The notes: generated by a model not told the origin, from the letters alone. 64,000 bases of DNA from Allopontixanthobacter confluentis (GCF_009827615.1 NZ_WTYU01000001.1:827001-891000), one strand, 5' to 3'. Shown: positions 35,798 through 45,151, numbered from the stretch's first letter. Numbers and translations: made by a program.

Positions 35798-36256
35798 CTA
35801 TCGAACAATGGCGCTGTAGGTCAGCCGGTTGGCGGCGTTGCCGCGCTGGTTGGCCCCCACGCGCCAGCGCAAATGGGTCACTTCTTCTGGCGACGCCAGG
35901 CGCACGGCATTCCCGTCCCTGATCCGCATCTGGCCAAGTTTGCCCCATTTTTTCCCGCCATCAACGGAAATTTCCACTTCATCCTTGCTGCTGCGCTGAA
36001 AGGCGAGCGCACGCGGCACTGCGCTGGCGACGGTCAACCCATCGGGCGCGGGCGTTGCTTGCCATTCGACCATCAACACCACACGGTCACCTGACCTGAG
36101 GCCCTGCGCGGGCTCGATGGCGCGCATCATTCGTCCGTCGGTCAGATTGGCCACGCGTTCGACGTAAACCGCGCGCGATGTGCCCAATGTCGATTGAGCC
36201 TGCACCGCAGATGCGATGATCGCCGCACCAGCGCCAAGCAAAATGCCGATTCTCAT
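35798..36256 (-). CDS. Exported protein of unknown function
   Basis: A 152-residue protein with a signal peptide (residues 1-20, ending AVQAQS). The mature part is beta-rich, with GDRVVLMVEWQA, EISVDGGKKWGKLG and VTHLRWRVG, which recalls the repeat domain DUF11 of surface proteins, but only one copy is present and I would not assign the family firmly. Start ATG 36256 keeps the signal peptide compact. It faces the E2 gene tail-to-tail. The short spacer holds a 10-base direct repeat but no clear terminator. Confidence 0.7.
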   Translation of the reverse strand: MRIGILLGAGAAIIASAVQAQSTLGTSRAVYVERVANLTDGRMMRAIEPAQGLRSGDRVVLMVEWQATPAPDGLTVASAVPRALAFQRSSKDEVEISVDGGKKWGKLGQMRIRDGNAVRLASPEEVTHLRWRVGANQRGNAANRLTYSAIVR

Positions 36257-36395
36257 TCCAGCTATCCCCCAGATCACGCCTTGAAGGCGCGCACCGATCC
36301 CTCGCAGGAAGGCACAAAAATATGGTTAACGGCCCAGCAAATCCGGCTCTTTTCACTTTGATGCAAAAAGAGGTGATTTTTGCTGCTGTTCGGCG

Positions 36396-36424
36396 TTGAC
36401 AGCCTCGCGCAGCTACCCTAGTGG
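36396..36424 (+). promoter_or_regulatory. Candidate promoter of tRNA-Asp
   Basis: Consensus -35 TTGACA (36396-36401), 17-base spacer and a weaker -10 TAGTGG (36419-36424), about 24 bases before the predicted start-to-tRNA distance at 36455. The rest of 36257-36454 shows nothing else I can identify. Confidence 0.55.
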
Positions 36425-36454
36425 CCTGCTTCCCAAGCGGCTCAGGTCGTTTGC

Positions 36455-36531
<77 letters not shown>

Positions 36532-36626
36532 CTTGGGCGCCTCCAGACACTTCACTTAAGCTACTCTCCGCGCTTTGTCGGGCGCGCAGCTTTATCATGC
36601 GTGATGACGCGGCTAAACAGCCTGCG

Positions 36627-36839
36627 TCAGCCCCAGCGCCCGGTTTCCATCCAGATGAGAAAGCGGCGCAGCGGCAGCAGCCAGATGATACCCAGCACAA
36701 GATAGATGGCTGTCTGCAGCAGCACATGCAGCTGGCCGATCCATTGGCCTGCCCACATCACGCCGACAGCGTAGATCATGATCGCGAAAAGAAGCGCCAA
36801 TATCCCGACAGGGATACGCCAGGTTGGCCCGTCACGCAT
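36627..36839 (-). CDS. DUF2842-family small membrane protein
   Basis: A 70-residue protein with two membrane helices (about residues 10-28 and 38-56) and a C-terminal LPLRRFLIWM. Size and pattern match DUF2842, found mainly in alphaproteobacteria and without known function. Its ATG overlaps the end of the formyl-THF cyclo-ligase gene by 8 bases, so it is translated from the same mRNA. Confidence 0.8.
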   Translation of the reverse strand: MRDGPTWRIPVGILALLFAIMIYAVGVMWAGQWIGQLHVLLQTAIYLVLGIIWLLPLRRFLIWMETGRWG

Positions 36840-37413
36840 CGAACGGGCCGTAAAGGCGCGTGGGCGTCACAATTGCGCGCAGCGGCATGTCGTGAGGCTC
36901 CAGCGGCATGTCATCCACCAGCTGGCCATCCCAGGCCATGCCGATGGCAATGCTTTCCGGATGGTTTGCCAGCCACCTGTCATAATGGCCGCCGCCCTGA
37001 CCAATGCGCGCACCTGCTGCTGTAAAACCCAGCAAAGGCACAAAAAGCACGTCGGGCGCGGCCAATTCGGCATCGGCAGCCGGTTGCATGATGCCGTGGG
37101 GCCCATCAATCAGATCGCTATGTTCGAATGGGTCTGTGTGGCGGCGAAATTCCATCGCGCCTGCATCATCCATGCGTGGCAGGACAAGGGTATGACCCGC
37201 CTCGAGAAAAAACCGGCCATAGCTTGCCATCGGCGCTTCGGCATCGCCTTCATGATAAAGGCCGATGACCGCGCCATCGGGAATCAGGCTGAACAAGGGG
37301 CCTGGGGGCCGTTTGAACAGCAATGCGCGCACGGTGTCGGGGATGGCAGCCACATGGTCGCGGCGGGCTTCGCGCAGCGAGCGGCGCAGGCTTTGTTTGC
37401 TGATCAACTGCAT
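36832..37413 (-). CDS. 5-formyltetrahydrofolate cyclo-ligase
   Basis: A 193-residue enzyme converting 5-formyl-THF and ATP to 5,10-methenyl-THF. The signature GQGGGHYDRWL near residue 137 and the N-terminal SKQSLRRSLREARR block are diagnostic. Start ATG 37413 is chosen; the ORF is open to 37518 but this would run into the 6S RNA. The order zapA, 6S RNA, cyclo-ligase is a conserved bacterial arrangement. The gene is often called ygfA or fau. Confidence 0.93.
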   Translation of the reverse strand: MQLISKQSLRRSLREARRDHVAAIPDTVRALLFKRPPGPLFSLIPDGAVIGLYHEGDAEAPMASYGRFFLEAGHTLVLPRMDDAGAMEFRRHTDPFEHSDLIDGPHGIMQPAADAELAAPDVLFVPLLGFTAAGARIGQGGGHYDRWLANHPESIAIGMAWDGQLVDDMPLEPHDMPLRAIVTPTRLYGPFDA

Positions 37414-37444
37414 TCTTCCATGATGAAGTGGCGGAACCACCATG

Positions 37445-37599
37445 GGTCTTGCCTGGAGATCCTCTGACGCGAAAACGTCAGGTGGGCGCCATATGCCTCG
37501 AGGCCCCGTGCATTCCACGTTACCTCGGACAGGGACAGCTCCCTTAGGAATGCTTATAGCCTCAGGGATGTTCGTTGGCTCGTGCCGGGCAGTCCCGCC
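37445..37599 (-). ncRNA. ssrS: 6S RNA
   Basis: The region between zapA and the cyclo-ligase on the minus strand contains typical alphaproteobacterial 6S features: CCCTGAGG, then GGGAGCTGTCCCTGTCC, then CACGGGGCC and GCGCCCACCTGACG. GCATTCC and GGAATGC flank the middle and can close a large internal bubble, and GAGGC can pair with GCCTC outside it. 6S RNA mimics an open promoter and sequesters sigma-70 holoenzyme. Ends are approximate: the 5' end is taken from the promoter and the 3' end from a CTGACG/CGTCAG hairpin plus typical length. Confidence 0.85.
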
Positions 37600-37605
37600 A
37601 ACCCC

Positions 37606-37634
37606 TATTTAGGCGCTTACCGCCTAACCCTCAA
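37606..37634 (-). promoter_or_regulatory. 6S RNA promoter overlapping the zapA stop codon
   Basis: Minus-strand TTGAGG (37629-37634) and TAAATA (37606-37611) are spaced by 17 bases. The -35 box lies in the last codons of zapA. Predicted start near 37599. Confidence 0.65.
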
Positions 37635-38214
37635 GCTTATCCGCACAATTTTCGAGCAAATCTGCAAATCTTTCGAGGGCAGGGGCAAGATCGCCCTGAC
37701 CCCAACCAGCATGTGCGCCGCTGTCCTGCGGCGGAGTTTGCTCGGCTGAAAGCGCCGCAGCAGCAAGGGCATCGCGCTCATTCTCGAGCGCTTTGAACTC
37801 GGCTTGCAATCCCTCATTGGCAGCGCGAACGCTTTCCTTCTGCGCAAGCAATTCGCTAACTTGCGCCTGCAAGGTCTTGATTTCATCGGCCGCCGCTGAC
37901 CGAGCGTCCGCAAGTTCGGCATCCTTTTGCGCCGCAGCCCGTTCCAGTTCTGCCAGTTGCGCCTGTATCTGGCCGGGACCGTTTTCGTCTGGTTCAACCG
38001 GCGCAGCGCTGCTGGCGGATCGCGCTTCATGCAATTCGTCTGCCAGCAAAAGTGACGCAAACAGCAGATTTTTGGAATCCTGAGAAGCTGCCGCGCCCAT
38101 TTGCTTCAGCTTGGCATCGATGATGTCGCCAAGCTCTGCAATATGCGCTTCTTCGCCTGCAGCGCAGGAAACCGTGTGCCGCCTGCCGCCAATAGTGAGT
38201 GTGACTTCACTCAT
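37624..38214 (-). CDS. zapA: Cell division protein ZapA with long coiled-coil extension
   Basis: A 196-residue protein. The N-terminal 70 residues form the ZapA domain (VTLTIGGRRHTVSC, then AELGDIIDAKLKQ and KNLLFASLLLADELHEA), which bundles FtsZ protofilaments in the Z ring. After that comes a long Ala/Glu/Lys-rich coiled coil (about 85-160) and an acidic C-terminal helix. This is about twice the length of E. coli ZapA. It is coupled by ATGA to the upstream ZauP-like gene, as in Caulobacter. The 6S RNA promoter starts in its last codons. Confidence 0.88.
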   Translation of the reverse strand: MSEVTLTIGGRRHTVSCAAGEEAHIAELGDIIDAKLKQMGAAASQDSKNLLFASLLLADELHEARSASSAAPVEPDENGPGQIQAQLAELERAAAQKDAELADARSAAADEIKTLQAQVSELLAQKESVRAANEGLQAEFKALENERDALAAAALSAEQTPPQDSGAHAGWGQGDLAPALERFADLLENCADKLEG

Positions 38215-38423
38215 TTCTCCAGCCTTTCGAGCAAGGCATCAATTTCCTTGAGGCTGCTGGCCACAGTATCGCGCAGCGCTTCGTGCTTCACCACCAGTCC
38301 GGAAACCGATGTTGGGGGTGGTGCCTGCACGGGCGCAGAAACTTTATTTTCGGCAAGCTGCGCGATGCGGCCCAAGGCCGCCTCGATCCGTTGGACGGCC
38401 TGCTCTATCCGCTGTTCATTCAT
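38211..38423 (-). CDS. ZauP-like coiled-coil partner of ZapA
   Basis: A 70-residue, fully helical protein with heptad patterning (RIEQAVQRIEAALGRIAQLAE, then a Pro-rich bend, then ALRDTVASSLKEIDALLERLE). In Caulobacter, the coiled-coil protein ZauP is encoded in an operon with zapA and works with it to focus the Z ring. Position, size and predicted structure fit, though primary sequence is too simple for firm orthology. Start ATG 38423 is supported by a promoter whose -10 box ends only 7 bases before it, so the mRNA is probably leaderless; the longer ORF to 38471 would span that promoter. Confidence 0.7.
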   Translation of the reverse strand: MNEQRIEQAVQRIEAALGRIAQLAENKVSAPVQAPPPTSVSGLVVKHEALRDTVASSLKEIDALLERLEK

Positions 38424-38430
38424 GCGTTGC

Positions 38431-38459
38431 AAAATACTACAACTTTCCATGTTGTGCAA
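38431..38459 (-). promoter_or_regulatory. Candidate promoter giving a leaderless ZauP-like/zapA mRNA
   Basis: Minus-strand TTGCAC (38454-38459), 17-base spacer and TATTTT (38431-38436). Seven bases separate the -10 box from ATG 38423, so transcription would begin at or next to the start codon. No Shine-Dalgarno is present, which agrees. Confidence 0.65.
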
Positions 38460-38688
38460 AGGCTTGGCCATGCCTGTTGATAAAATCTATGCACATGGCT
38501 GTGCGGGCTGGTTTTTTGGCTTGCAGGGCCAGCTTGGGCCGGGCATCCGTGGGCCAGTTTGGGGATGGGGTGCGGCGCTATCCTTGACCTTGGCACGGTG
38601 GTCCGCGAAGGCTTCGCGCGCGCCGAATCGATCCAACAAAAGGCCCGGTTCACCTGTTTTTACGCGCCCTATCTTCAGGAGCCTGTCT

Positions 38689-40701
38689 ATGAGCCTCGAT
38701 CCGTCCCGCCTGACGCCCATGGCCAATGCCATCAGGGCGCTGTCGATGGATGCGGTACAAGCTGCCAATTCAGGTCATCCGGGCATGCCGATGGGCATGG
38801 CCGATGTGGCTGCCGTGTTGTGGTCCGAATTCCTGAAATTCGATCCCTCAGCGCCGCAATGGCCTGACCGTGACCGGTTCGTGCTTTCCGCAGGCCACGG
38901 CTCGATGCTGATCTATTCGCTTCTGCACCTGTCCGGCTACGCCAGGCCGACGATGGAGGATATCCGCAATTTCCGCCAGTTGGGCAGCCCTTGTGCCGGC
39001 CATCCGGAAAACTTCCTGCTCGACGCGGTAGAGTGCACCACCGGCCCGCTGGGTCAGGGTCTGGCAATGGCAGTCGGCATGGCGATTGCCGAACGGCACC
39101 TCAATGCCAAATTCGGCGATGCGCTGGTAGACCACCGGACGTGGGTGATGGCTGGTGACGGATGCCTGATGGAAGGCATCAATCACGAGGCGATCGGCCT
39201 TGCCGGGCATCTGAAACTCGGCCAGATGATTGTCCTGTGGGACGATAATAACATCACCATTGACGGTGCCGCCGATCTTTCGACGAGCGAGGATATCCCC
39301 GCACGCTATCGCGCCACAGGCTGGCACGTGGTAAGCTGTGACGGGCACGATACCGCCGATATCCGCCGCGCTTTGGCTGAGGCTGTTGCTGATGATCGCC
39401 CGTCGCTGGTCGCCTGCAAGACAATCATCGGCAAAGGCGCGCCCAACAAACAGGGCACGTCTGCCACCCACGGCGCGCCGCTGGGCGATGATGAAATCGC
39501 CGCAGCACGTGCGGTGCTGGGCTGGGATCACGCGCCGTTCGAAGTGTCTGCCGACATTATGGCAGACTGGCACGCAACGGGCGACCGTGGCCGCACAGCA
39601 CATGCTGAATGGCGTGACCGCCTGGACAGTGACGCAGCCGCAAAAAGCACCTTCGAAAGCTGGATGGCAGGCATCGCCGATCTGGCTGCACCGGCGCTTG
39701 AAAGCCACATTGCCAATCTGGTCGCCAACCCCAAAAACGTGGCATCACGCAAGGCGTCTGAAATGGCGCTCGGGGCGCTGACTGCCAAACTGCCGCAGCT
39801 TATTGGCGGGTCGGCCGATTTGACCGGATCGAACAACACCAAAACCCCGTCAACTTCGGCATTTTCCGCAAATGATTACGCTGGCCGCTATCTCTACTAT
39901 GGCATCCGCGAATTTGGCATGGCCGCTGCCATGAACGGCATGATGCTGCATGGCGGCATCGTGCCTTATGGCGGCACGTTCCTGATATTCAGCGATTATT
40001 GCCGCAACGCCATCCGCATGTCCGCCTTGCAGCAAGCGGGCGTAGTATATGTTATGACGCATGATTCCATTGGCCTGGGTGAAGATGGCCCGACCCATCA
40101 GCCGGTTGAGCAGGTGATGAGCCTGCGCCTCATTCCCAATCTCAATGTCTATCGCCCCGCTGATGCAATCGAGACAGCGGAATGCTGGGCATTGGCACTG
40201 CAGACCCCGGAAACCCCGTCAATCCTGGCGCTGTCCCGCCAGAACCTCGCACCGGTGAGGGGCGAGGGCGATGAAAACTGGTCGGCCAGCACCAACCGCA
40301 GCGCACGCGGCGCATACCGCCTGCGGAGTGCCGTGGCAGCGCGCAAGACCATCCTGATTGCCACAGGTTCAGAAGTGCAACTGGCAATGGAAGTTGCTGA
40401 TGCGCTGGAATCGCGCGGGATTGGCGCCGATGTTGTTTCGATGCCTTGCGCTGAATTGTTCGACCAGCAGGATGCAGCCTATAAGGCTGATATTCTGCCG
40501 GATGTCAGTCCGTCGGAAATCCTGCGCGTGTCGATCGAAGCTGGTGTGACCATGGGCTGGGAGCGTTATACGATGGCAAACGGCCTCAACATCGGCCTCG
40601 ACCGTTTTGGCGCATCAGCACCGGCACCTGAACTTTTTGAACGCTTCGGCTTCACTGTCGATGCGATAGTTCCGCAAATTCTAAATAAAATCAACGGTTA
40701 A
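38689..40701 (+). CDS. tkt: Transketolase
   Basis: A 670-residue thiamine-diphosphate enzyme of the non-oxidative pentose phosphate pathway. Conserved blocks are NSGHPGMPMG near residue 22, the TPP/metal motif GDGCLMEGINHEA to DDNNITIDG, and HDSIGLGEDGPTHQPVEQ. AGGAG lies 7 bases before ATG 38689; in-frame sequence upstream is antisense to zapA and rejected. First gene of a run with gap, pgk, a thioesterase, fba and thiE. The 265-base upstream region holds the ZauP-like promoter and no clear tkt promoter. Confidence 0.97.
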   Translation: MSLDPSRLTPMANAIRALSMDAVQAANSGHPGMPMGMADVAAVLWSEFLKFDPSAPQWPDRDRFVLSAGHGSMLIYSLLHLSGYARPTMEDIRNFRQLGSPCAGHPENFLLDAVECTTGPLGQGLAMAVGMAIAERHLNAKFGDALVDHRTWVMAGDGCLMEGINHEAIGLAGHLKLGQMIVLWDDNNITIDGAADLSTSEDIPARYRATGWHVVSCDGHDTADIRRALAEAVADDRPSLVACKTIIGKGAPNKQGTSATHGAPLGDDEIAAARAVLGWDHAPFEVSADIMADWHATGDRGRTAHAEWRDRLDSDAAAKSTFESWMAGIADLAAPALESHIANLVANPKNVASRKASEMALGALTAKLPQLIGGSADLTGSNNTKTPSTSAFSANDYAGRYLYYGIREFGMAAAMNGMMLHGGIVPYGGTFLIFSDYCRNAIRMSALQQAGVVYVMTHDSIGLGEDGPTHQPVEQVMSLRLIPNLNVYRPADAIETAECWALALQTPETPSILALSRQNLAPVRGEGDENWSASTNRSARGAYRLRSAVAARKTILIATGSEVQLAMEVADALESRGIGADVVSMPCAELFDQQDAAYKADILPDVSPSEILRVSIEAGVTMGWERYTMANGLNIGLDRFGASAPAPELFERFGFTVDAIVPQILNKING

Positions 40702-40716
40702 GCAGGAGTTTATACC

Positions 40717-41724
40717 ATGGCGACGAAGGTTGCGATCAACGGTTTTGGACGTATCGGCCGGCTTGTGGCCCGCGCAATTCTTGAACGGGACGACCATGAT
40801 CTCGAGCTGGTTGCGATCAATGATCTGGCCGATGCAAAGGCCAACGCCTTGCTGTTCCAGTATGATTCCACGCATGGCCGTTTCCCTGGCGAAGTAACAT
40901 CCGATGGCGAGAGCATCACCGTCAATGGCAAGCGTATCGCTGTCACGTCGGAGCGCGATCCGGGCAATCTGCCGCACGCTTCGATGGGCATTGATATCGT
41001 GCTTGAATGCACCGGCTTTTTCCAGTCCCACGAAGACGCGCAGCCGCATATCGATGCCGGCGCCAAGCGGGTGTTGATTTCTGCACCCGCCAAGAATGTG
41101 ACCAAAACGGTCGTCTACGGCGTCAACCATGATACGCTGACGGCTGATGACATCATCGTGTCCAACGCCAGCTGCACCACCAACTGCCTTGCGCCGGTGG
41201 CGAAGGTTCTGAACGATCTGGTCGGGATCGAACGCGGTTTCATGACCACCATTCACAGCTACACCAACGATCAGCGGATGCTGGACCAGATGCACAGCGA
41301 TATGCGCCGTGCCCGCGGCGGTGCGCAGAACATGATTCCCACCACCACTGGCGCTGCCCGCGCGGTTGGCCTTGTGCTGCCGGAACTCAATGGCAAACTG
41401 GACGGCAGTTCGGTGCGCGTGCCCACACCCAATGTCAGCCTGATTGACCTTGTCTTCACGCCCGCTCGCGATACGTCTGTTGAAGAACTCAACAATGCGC
41501 TCAAGGCCGCATCCGAAGGCGCGATGAAGGGTGTGCTGTGCTACACAGACCAGCCGCTGGTCAGCTCGGACTTCAACCATTTCCCTGCCAGTTCCACCGT
41601 CGACAGCCTTGAAACCACTGTCATGGAAGGCAAGCTTGCCCGCGTGGTTTCATGGTATGATAATGAATGGGGCTTCTCCAATCGCATGATCGACACTGCC
41701 GGCGTTATGGCCGGCCTGATCTGA
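40717..41724 (+). CDS. gap: Glyceraldehyde-3-phosphate dehydrogenase, type I
   Basis: Oxidises glyceraldehyde 3-phosphate to 1,3-bisphosphoglycerate; 335 residues. The NAD-binding start INGFGRIGR and the active site [12 protein letters not shown] with catalytic Cys153 are present, plus [12 protein letters not shown] near the C-terminus. The acidic residue pattern after the first strand (INDLAD) suggests NAD rather than NADP preference. It follows tkt by 15 bases with an AGGAG ribosome site and precedes pgk by 10. Confidence 0.97.
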   Translation: MATKVAINGFGRIGRLVARAILERDDHDLELVAINDLADAKANALLFQYDSTHGRFPGEVTSDGESITVNGKRIAVTSERDPGNLPHASMGIDIVLECTGFFQSHEDAQPHIDAGAKRVLISAPAKNVTKTVVYGVNHDTLTADDIIVSNASCTTNCLAPVAKVLNDLVGIERGFMTTIHSYTNDQRMLDQMHSDMRRARGGAQNMIPTTTGAARAVGLVLPELNGKLDGSSVRVPTPNVSLIDLVFTPARDTSVEELNNALKAASEGAMKGVLCYTDQPLVSSDFNHFPASSTVDSLETTVMEGKLARVVSWYDNEWGFSNRMIDTAGVMAGLI

Positions 41725-41734
41725 GGAAATACGC

Positions 41735-42946
41735 ATGAACCAGTTCAAGACGCTTGATGATCTTGCCAATGACCTCGGCGATCTTGCCGGGAAGGTGGCG
41801 CTGGTTCGTGTGGACCTCAACCTGCCGATGAATGGCGGATCGGTGACAGATGCCACCCGCGTCCGGGCATCCGCACCGACGATACTGGAACTGGCCGATG
41901 CGGGCGCCAAAGTGTTGCTGCTGGCACATTTTGGCCGCCCGAACGGTCAGCGCAATTCCACCATGTCTGTCAGCATGACGCTGGATGCAGTGGAAGATGT
42001 GCTGGGCCGTGAAGTCATGTTCATTCCGGAAGTTTCAGGACCGGTGGTCGAGCAATCGATCGGCATATTGCGAAATGGCGATATCGGCATGCTTGAAAAC
42101 ACCCGCTTCTGGGCCGGCGAGGAAGCCAATGACGAAGAATTTGCCAGGGGGATTGCCGCCCATGGCGATTTTTACGTCAATGATGCTTTTTCAGCCGCGC
42201 ACCGCGCGCATGCCAGCACGGAAGGATTGGCGCATATGTTGCCAGCCTATGCCGGGCGGGCGATGGAAAAGGAGCTGAAAGCGCTCGATACTGCGCTGGG
42301 CAGTCCTGAAAAGCCGGTTGCAGCAGTGGTGGGCGGGGCAAAGGTTTCCTCCAAACTGGCGGTTCTCGAACATCTTGTGCAGCAGGTCGATCATTTGATC
42401 ATCGGCGGCGGCATGGCCAATACCTTCCTGGCAGCACGCGGGGTCGATGTGGGCAAATCGCTATGCGAACATGATCTGACCGATACTGCCAACCGGATCA
42501 TGGACACAGCAGATCACGCTGGCTGCACCGTGCACCTTCCCTATGATGTCGTGGTGGCGAAGGAATTTGCGGAAAACCCCGACAGCCTGCGGACCTGCAA
42601 TGTCCATGAAGTCGGCGCGGATGAGATGATCCTCGACGTTGGGCCACTGGCGATCGAAGCCTTGGCCGATGTTCTCAAGACGTGCCGGACGCTGGTCTGG
42701 AACGGGCCGATGGGCGCGTTTGAAACGGTACCTTTCGATGCCGCGACGGTTGCACTCGCGCGCACTGCTGCTGCGTTAACCGTCGAAGGCTCGCTGGTTT
42801 CAGTGGCAGGGGGCGGTGACACTGTCGCTGCTCTCAATCATGCCGGTGTCGCCGATGATTTCTCTTATGTTTCAACAGCTGGCGGCGCTTTCCTGGAATG
42901 GATGGAAGGCAAGGAATTGCCTGGCGTGGCGGCACTTTCCGCATGA
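41735..42946 (+). CDS. pgk: Phosphoglycerate kinase
   Basis: Forms 3-phosphoglycerate and ATP from 1,3-bisphosphoglycerate; 403 residues. The N-terminal signature is [10 protein letters not shown], with [15 protein letters not shown] and the C-terminal nucleotide site WNGPMGAFE and GGGDTVAAL. One variation: the usual Phe of RVDFNVP is Leu. Complete, coupled downstream to the thioesterase by ATGA. Confidence 0.97.
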   Translation: MNQFKTLDDLANDLGDLAGKVALVRVDLNLPMNGGSVTDATRVRASAPTILELADAGAKVLLLAHFGRPNGQRNSTMSVSMTLDAVEDVLGREVMFIPEVSGPVVEQSIGILRNGDIGMLENTRFWAGEEANDEEFARGIAAHGDFYVNDAFSAAHRAHASTEGLAHMLPAYAGRAMEKELKALDTALGSPEKPVAAVVGGAKVSSKLAVLEHLVQQVDHLIIGGGMANTFLAARGVDVGKSLCEHDLTDTANRIMDTADHAGCTVHLPYDVVVAKEFAENPDSLRTCNVHEVGADEMILDVGPLAIEALADVLKTCRTLVWNGPMGAFETVPFDAATVALARTAAALTVEGSLVSVAGGGDTVAALNHAGVADDFSYVSTAGGAFLEWMEGKELPGVAALSA

Positions 42947-43398
42947 GCGAGAATGAAGCAGTAGGCGCAAGCGGCGGCCTGGTACCGGTGACAGAAGGCG
43001 ATTGGGCCGGATGGTCCACCTGGGCGAGTGATGCCTTCGAACAGCGCGCTGGACCGTTTTATGAAAAAAACGATGAAAACGGCGATCCGGTGTGCGCATT
43101 TCGTGCCGAACCACGGCACATGAACGGGGCCGGCTTCATGCATGGCGGTTGCCTGATGACTTTTGCGGATTCGGCAATTTTCACCATCGCACGCGATGCT
43201 CTGGCGGGCGGGCACGGGGTAACCATGCATCTGGCCAATGAATTTCTCGACCCTGCGCGGGTGGGCCAGATGATGGAAGCCCGTGGGCGCGTCATCAGGG
43301 CAGGCGGCAAGACGATCTATGTGCAAGGCATTGTGACCGCAGATGGCGCCCCGGTCTTGAGCTTCAACGGCATTATCCGCAAAGTGGTCCGTAAGTAG
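42943..43398 (+). CDS. PaaI-type hotdog thioesterase
   Basis: A 151-residue hotdog-fold protein. The catalytic block [15 protein letters not shown] and the NEFLDPA strand match PaaI/thioesterase family proteins, which hydrolyse acyl-CoA thioesters. Substrate unknown. The start overlaps the pgk stop as ATGA, so it is translated with the glycolytic genes. An in-frame upstream start inside pgk was rejected. Why an acyl-CoA thioesterase is coupled to glycolysis is not clear from sequence. Confidence 0.85.
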   Translation: MSENEAVGASGGLVPVTEGDWAGWSTWASDAFEQRAGPFYEKNDENGDPVCAFRAEPRHMNGAGFMHGGCLMTFADSAIFTIARDALAGGHGVTMHLANEFLDPARVGQMMEARGRVIRAGGKTIYVQGIVTADGAPVLSFNGIIRKVVRK

Positions 43399-43577
43399 CT
43401 TGGCATTAATGCGCGGGGCGTTGACGGTGCGCTCTTATCAGAAAAGCTGACAGATACTGACGTTGCGCGATACGCCTTTGCCAAGTTGCAAGCACGGTGT
43501 TGCGATTGGGCAAGGTGCTGGCTAAGGCGCGGCCATGCATTCGTATGCACACGATTTGTAACTTCGAGGATTCGACC

Positions 43578-44471
43578 ATGAACAGCCACGACATGACCAC
43601 CAAAATCGCCAGCGGCAAAGGCTTCATCGCCGCGCTTGACCAGAGCGGTGGTTCTACGCCCAAGGCGCTGCGCGGCTATGGGGTCGATGACAGCGAATGG
43701 TCGGGCGACGAGGAAATGTTTGGCAAGATCCATGAAATGCGCTGCCGCATCGTCACCTCGCCCAGCTTCAATGGCGACAAGGTGATTGGCGCTATCCTGT
43801 TTGAAAAAACGATGGATGGCTGTGTGGCTGATGGCATGACAGTGCCGGAAAAGCTGAAAAGCCGCGGGATTGTGCCTTTCCTCAAAGTGGACAAGGGGCT
43901 GGAAGACGAAGCGGACGGTGTGCAGTTGATGAAAGCGAACCCGACGCTCGATGCGCTGCTCGAAAAGGGCAAGGCCGCCGGCATATTCGGGACCAAGATG
44001 CGCTCGGTCATCCAGTCTGCCGATGCCGCCGGTATTGCGGCAATCGTACGCCAGCAGTTTGAAGTTGGCCGGCAGATCCTGGGCCACGGCCTGATGCCGA
44101 TTATCGAGCCGGAAGTGAACATCAACGCCAGTGACCGGGCGCAATCGGAAGCCATCCTGCTCAACGAAACTCTCGCAGCGCTTGATGCACTGCCCGATGG
44201 CGAGCAAGTGATGCTCAAGCTTTCGCTTCCGGTCGAAGCCAACCTTTACAAACCGCTGGTCGATCATCCCAAGGTTTTGCGCGTGGTCGCACTTTCAGGC
44301 GGTTTCAGCCGGACAGACGCGTGTGAGCATCTGGCCCGCAATACCGGCATGATCGCCAGTTTCAGCCGCGCATTGCTGGAAGAATTGCGTGCCGGCATGG
44401 ATGAGCATGAATTTGATCAGGCGCTGGCAACCGCTATCGACGAAATCCAGTGCGCTTCGGTGGCTGGATAA
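43578..44471 (+). CDS. fba: Class I fructose-bisphosphate aldolase
   Basis: A 297-residue Schiff-base aldolase splitting fructose 1,6-bisphosphate. Family blocks are GFIAALDQSGGSTPKAL at the N-terminus, LFEKTMDG, PFLKVDKG, the GLMPIIEPEV strand and LSGGFSR near the end. There is no metal-binding class II pattern. Start ATG 43578 has GAGGA 7 bases upstream, against an ORF open to 43497. A 179-base gap separates it from the thioesterase gene, where I see a TTGACG but no convincing -10 box. Confidence 0.92.
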   Translation: MNSHDMTTKIASGKGFIAALDQSGGSTPKALRGYGVDDSEWSGDEEMFGKIHEMRCRIVTSPSFNGDKVIGAILFEKTMDGCVADGMTVPEKLKSRGIVPFLKVDKGLEDEADGVQLMKANPTLDALLEKGKAAGIFGTKMRSVIQSADAAGIAAIVRQQFEVGRQILGHGLMPIIEPEVNINASDRAQSEAILLNETLAALDALPDGEQVMLKLSLPVEANLYKPLVDHPKVLRVVALSGGFSRTDACEHLARNTGMIASFSRALLEELRAGMDEHEFDQALATAIDEIQCASVAG

Positions 44472-44518
44472 GCCTTTGGGGGCTTGGCGCTTGCATGGTT
44501 GCGGGGTAAGCGCTGGCC

Positions 44519-45151
44519 ATGCCCAGTAAAACTCCATCGTGCCAGCTTTACCTCATCTCACCGTCAGACGTTGGCGGTGATTTTCCCGAGAGACTGGAAC
44601 GTGCGCTGGCTGCTGGGCCCGTGGCGGCGTTTCAGTTCCGTGTTAAGGGCCTGGACCAGCACGAGGCAGCCGACCTTGCGGCGCCGCTTCAGGCGATTTG
44701 CGCTGCCCATGATGTCGCATTCATCGTCAATGACGATGTCGCTTTGGCCAAAAGGCTGGGCGCGGACGGCGTTCATTTGGGCCAGCAGGATGGATCGCCC
44801 AAAGATGCGCGTGAGGAGCTGGGGCCTGACGCCCAGATCGGCGTGACGTGTCATGACAGCCGCCATCTGGCCATGGAAGCGGGCGAACAGGGCGCAGACT
44901 ATGTCGCATTCGGGGCGTTTTTCCCCAGCACGACCAAGGATACGCACCATCATGCTGAAATCGAACTGATCGAATTCTGGCACGAATTGTTCGAAATTCC
45001 ATCCGTGGCCATCGGCGGGATCACACCGCAGAATTGTCAGCCATTGATTGATGCCGGGGCTGATTTTATCGCCGTGTCAGGCGCGGTCTGGAATGGTGAC
45101 GAGGCGGTGAATGTGGCTGCCTTTACTGAAAAGTTGCGGCCTGCTGCGTAG
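44519..45151 (+). CDS. thiE: Thiamine-phosphate synthase
   Basis: A TIM-barrel enzyme of 210 residues that joins HMP-pyrophosphate and thiazole phosphate to thiamine phosphate. Diagnostic blocks are FQFRVKG, FIVNDDVALA, ADGVHLGQQDG, GVTCHDS and the phosphate loop VAIGGITPQN. No TPP riboswitch fits in the 47-base spacer after fba. Thiamine supply may be linked with transketolase and the other TPP enzymes near it. Confidence 0.9.
   Translation: MPSKTPSCQLYLISPSDVGGDFPERLERALAAGPVAAFQFRVKGLDQHEAADLAAPLQAICAAHDVAFIVNDDVALAKRLGADGVHLGQQDGSPKDAREELGPDAQIGVTCHDSRHLAMEAGEQGADYVAFGAFFPSTTKDTHHHAEIELIEFWHELFEIPSVAIGGITPQNCQPLIDAGADFIAVSGAVWNGDEAVNVAAFTEKLRPAA

Noticed and set aside
38101-38688. N-terminal extension of transketolase
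   Set aside because: It is antisense to zapA and the ZauP-like gene; AGGAG before ATG 38689 fixes the start.
44472-44518. TPP riboswitch before thiE
   Set aside because: The 47-base spacer is too short and lacks the THI-box motifs.
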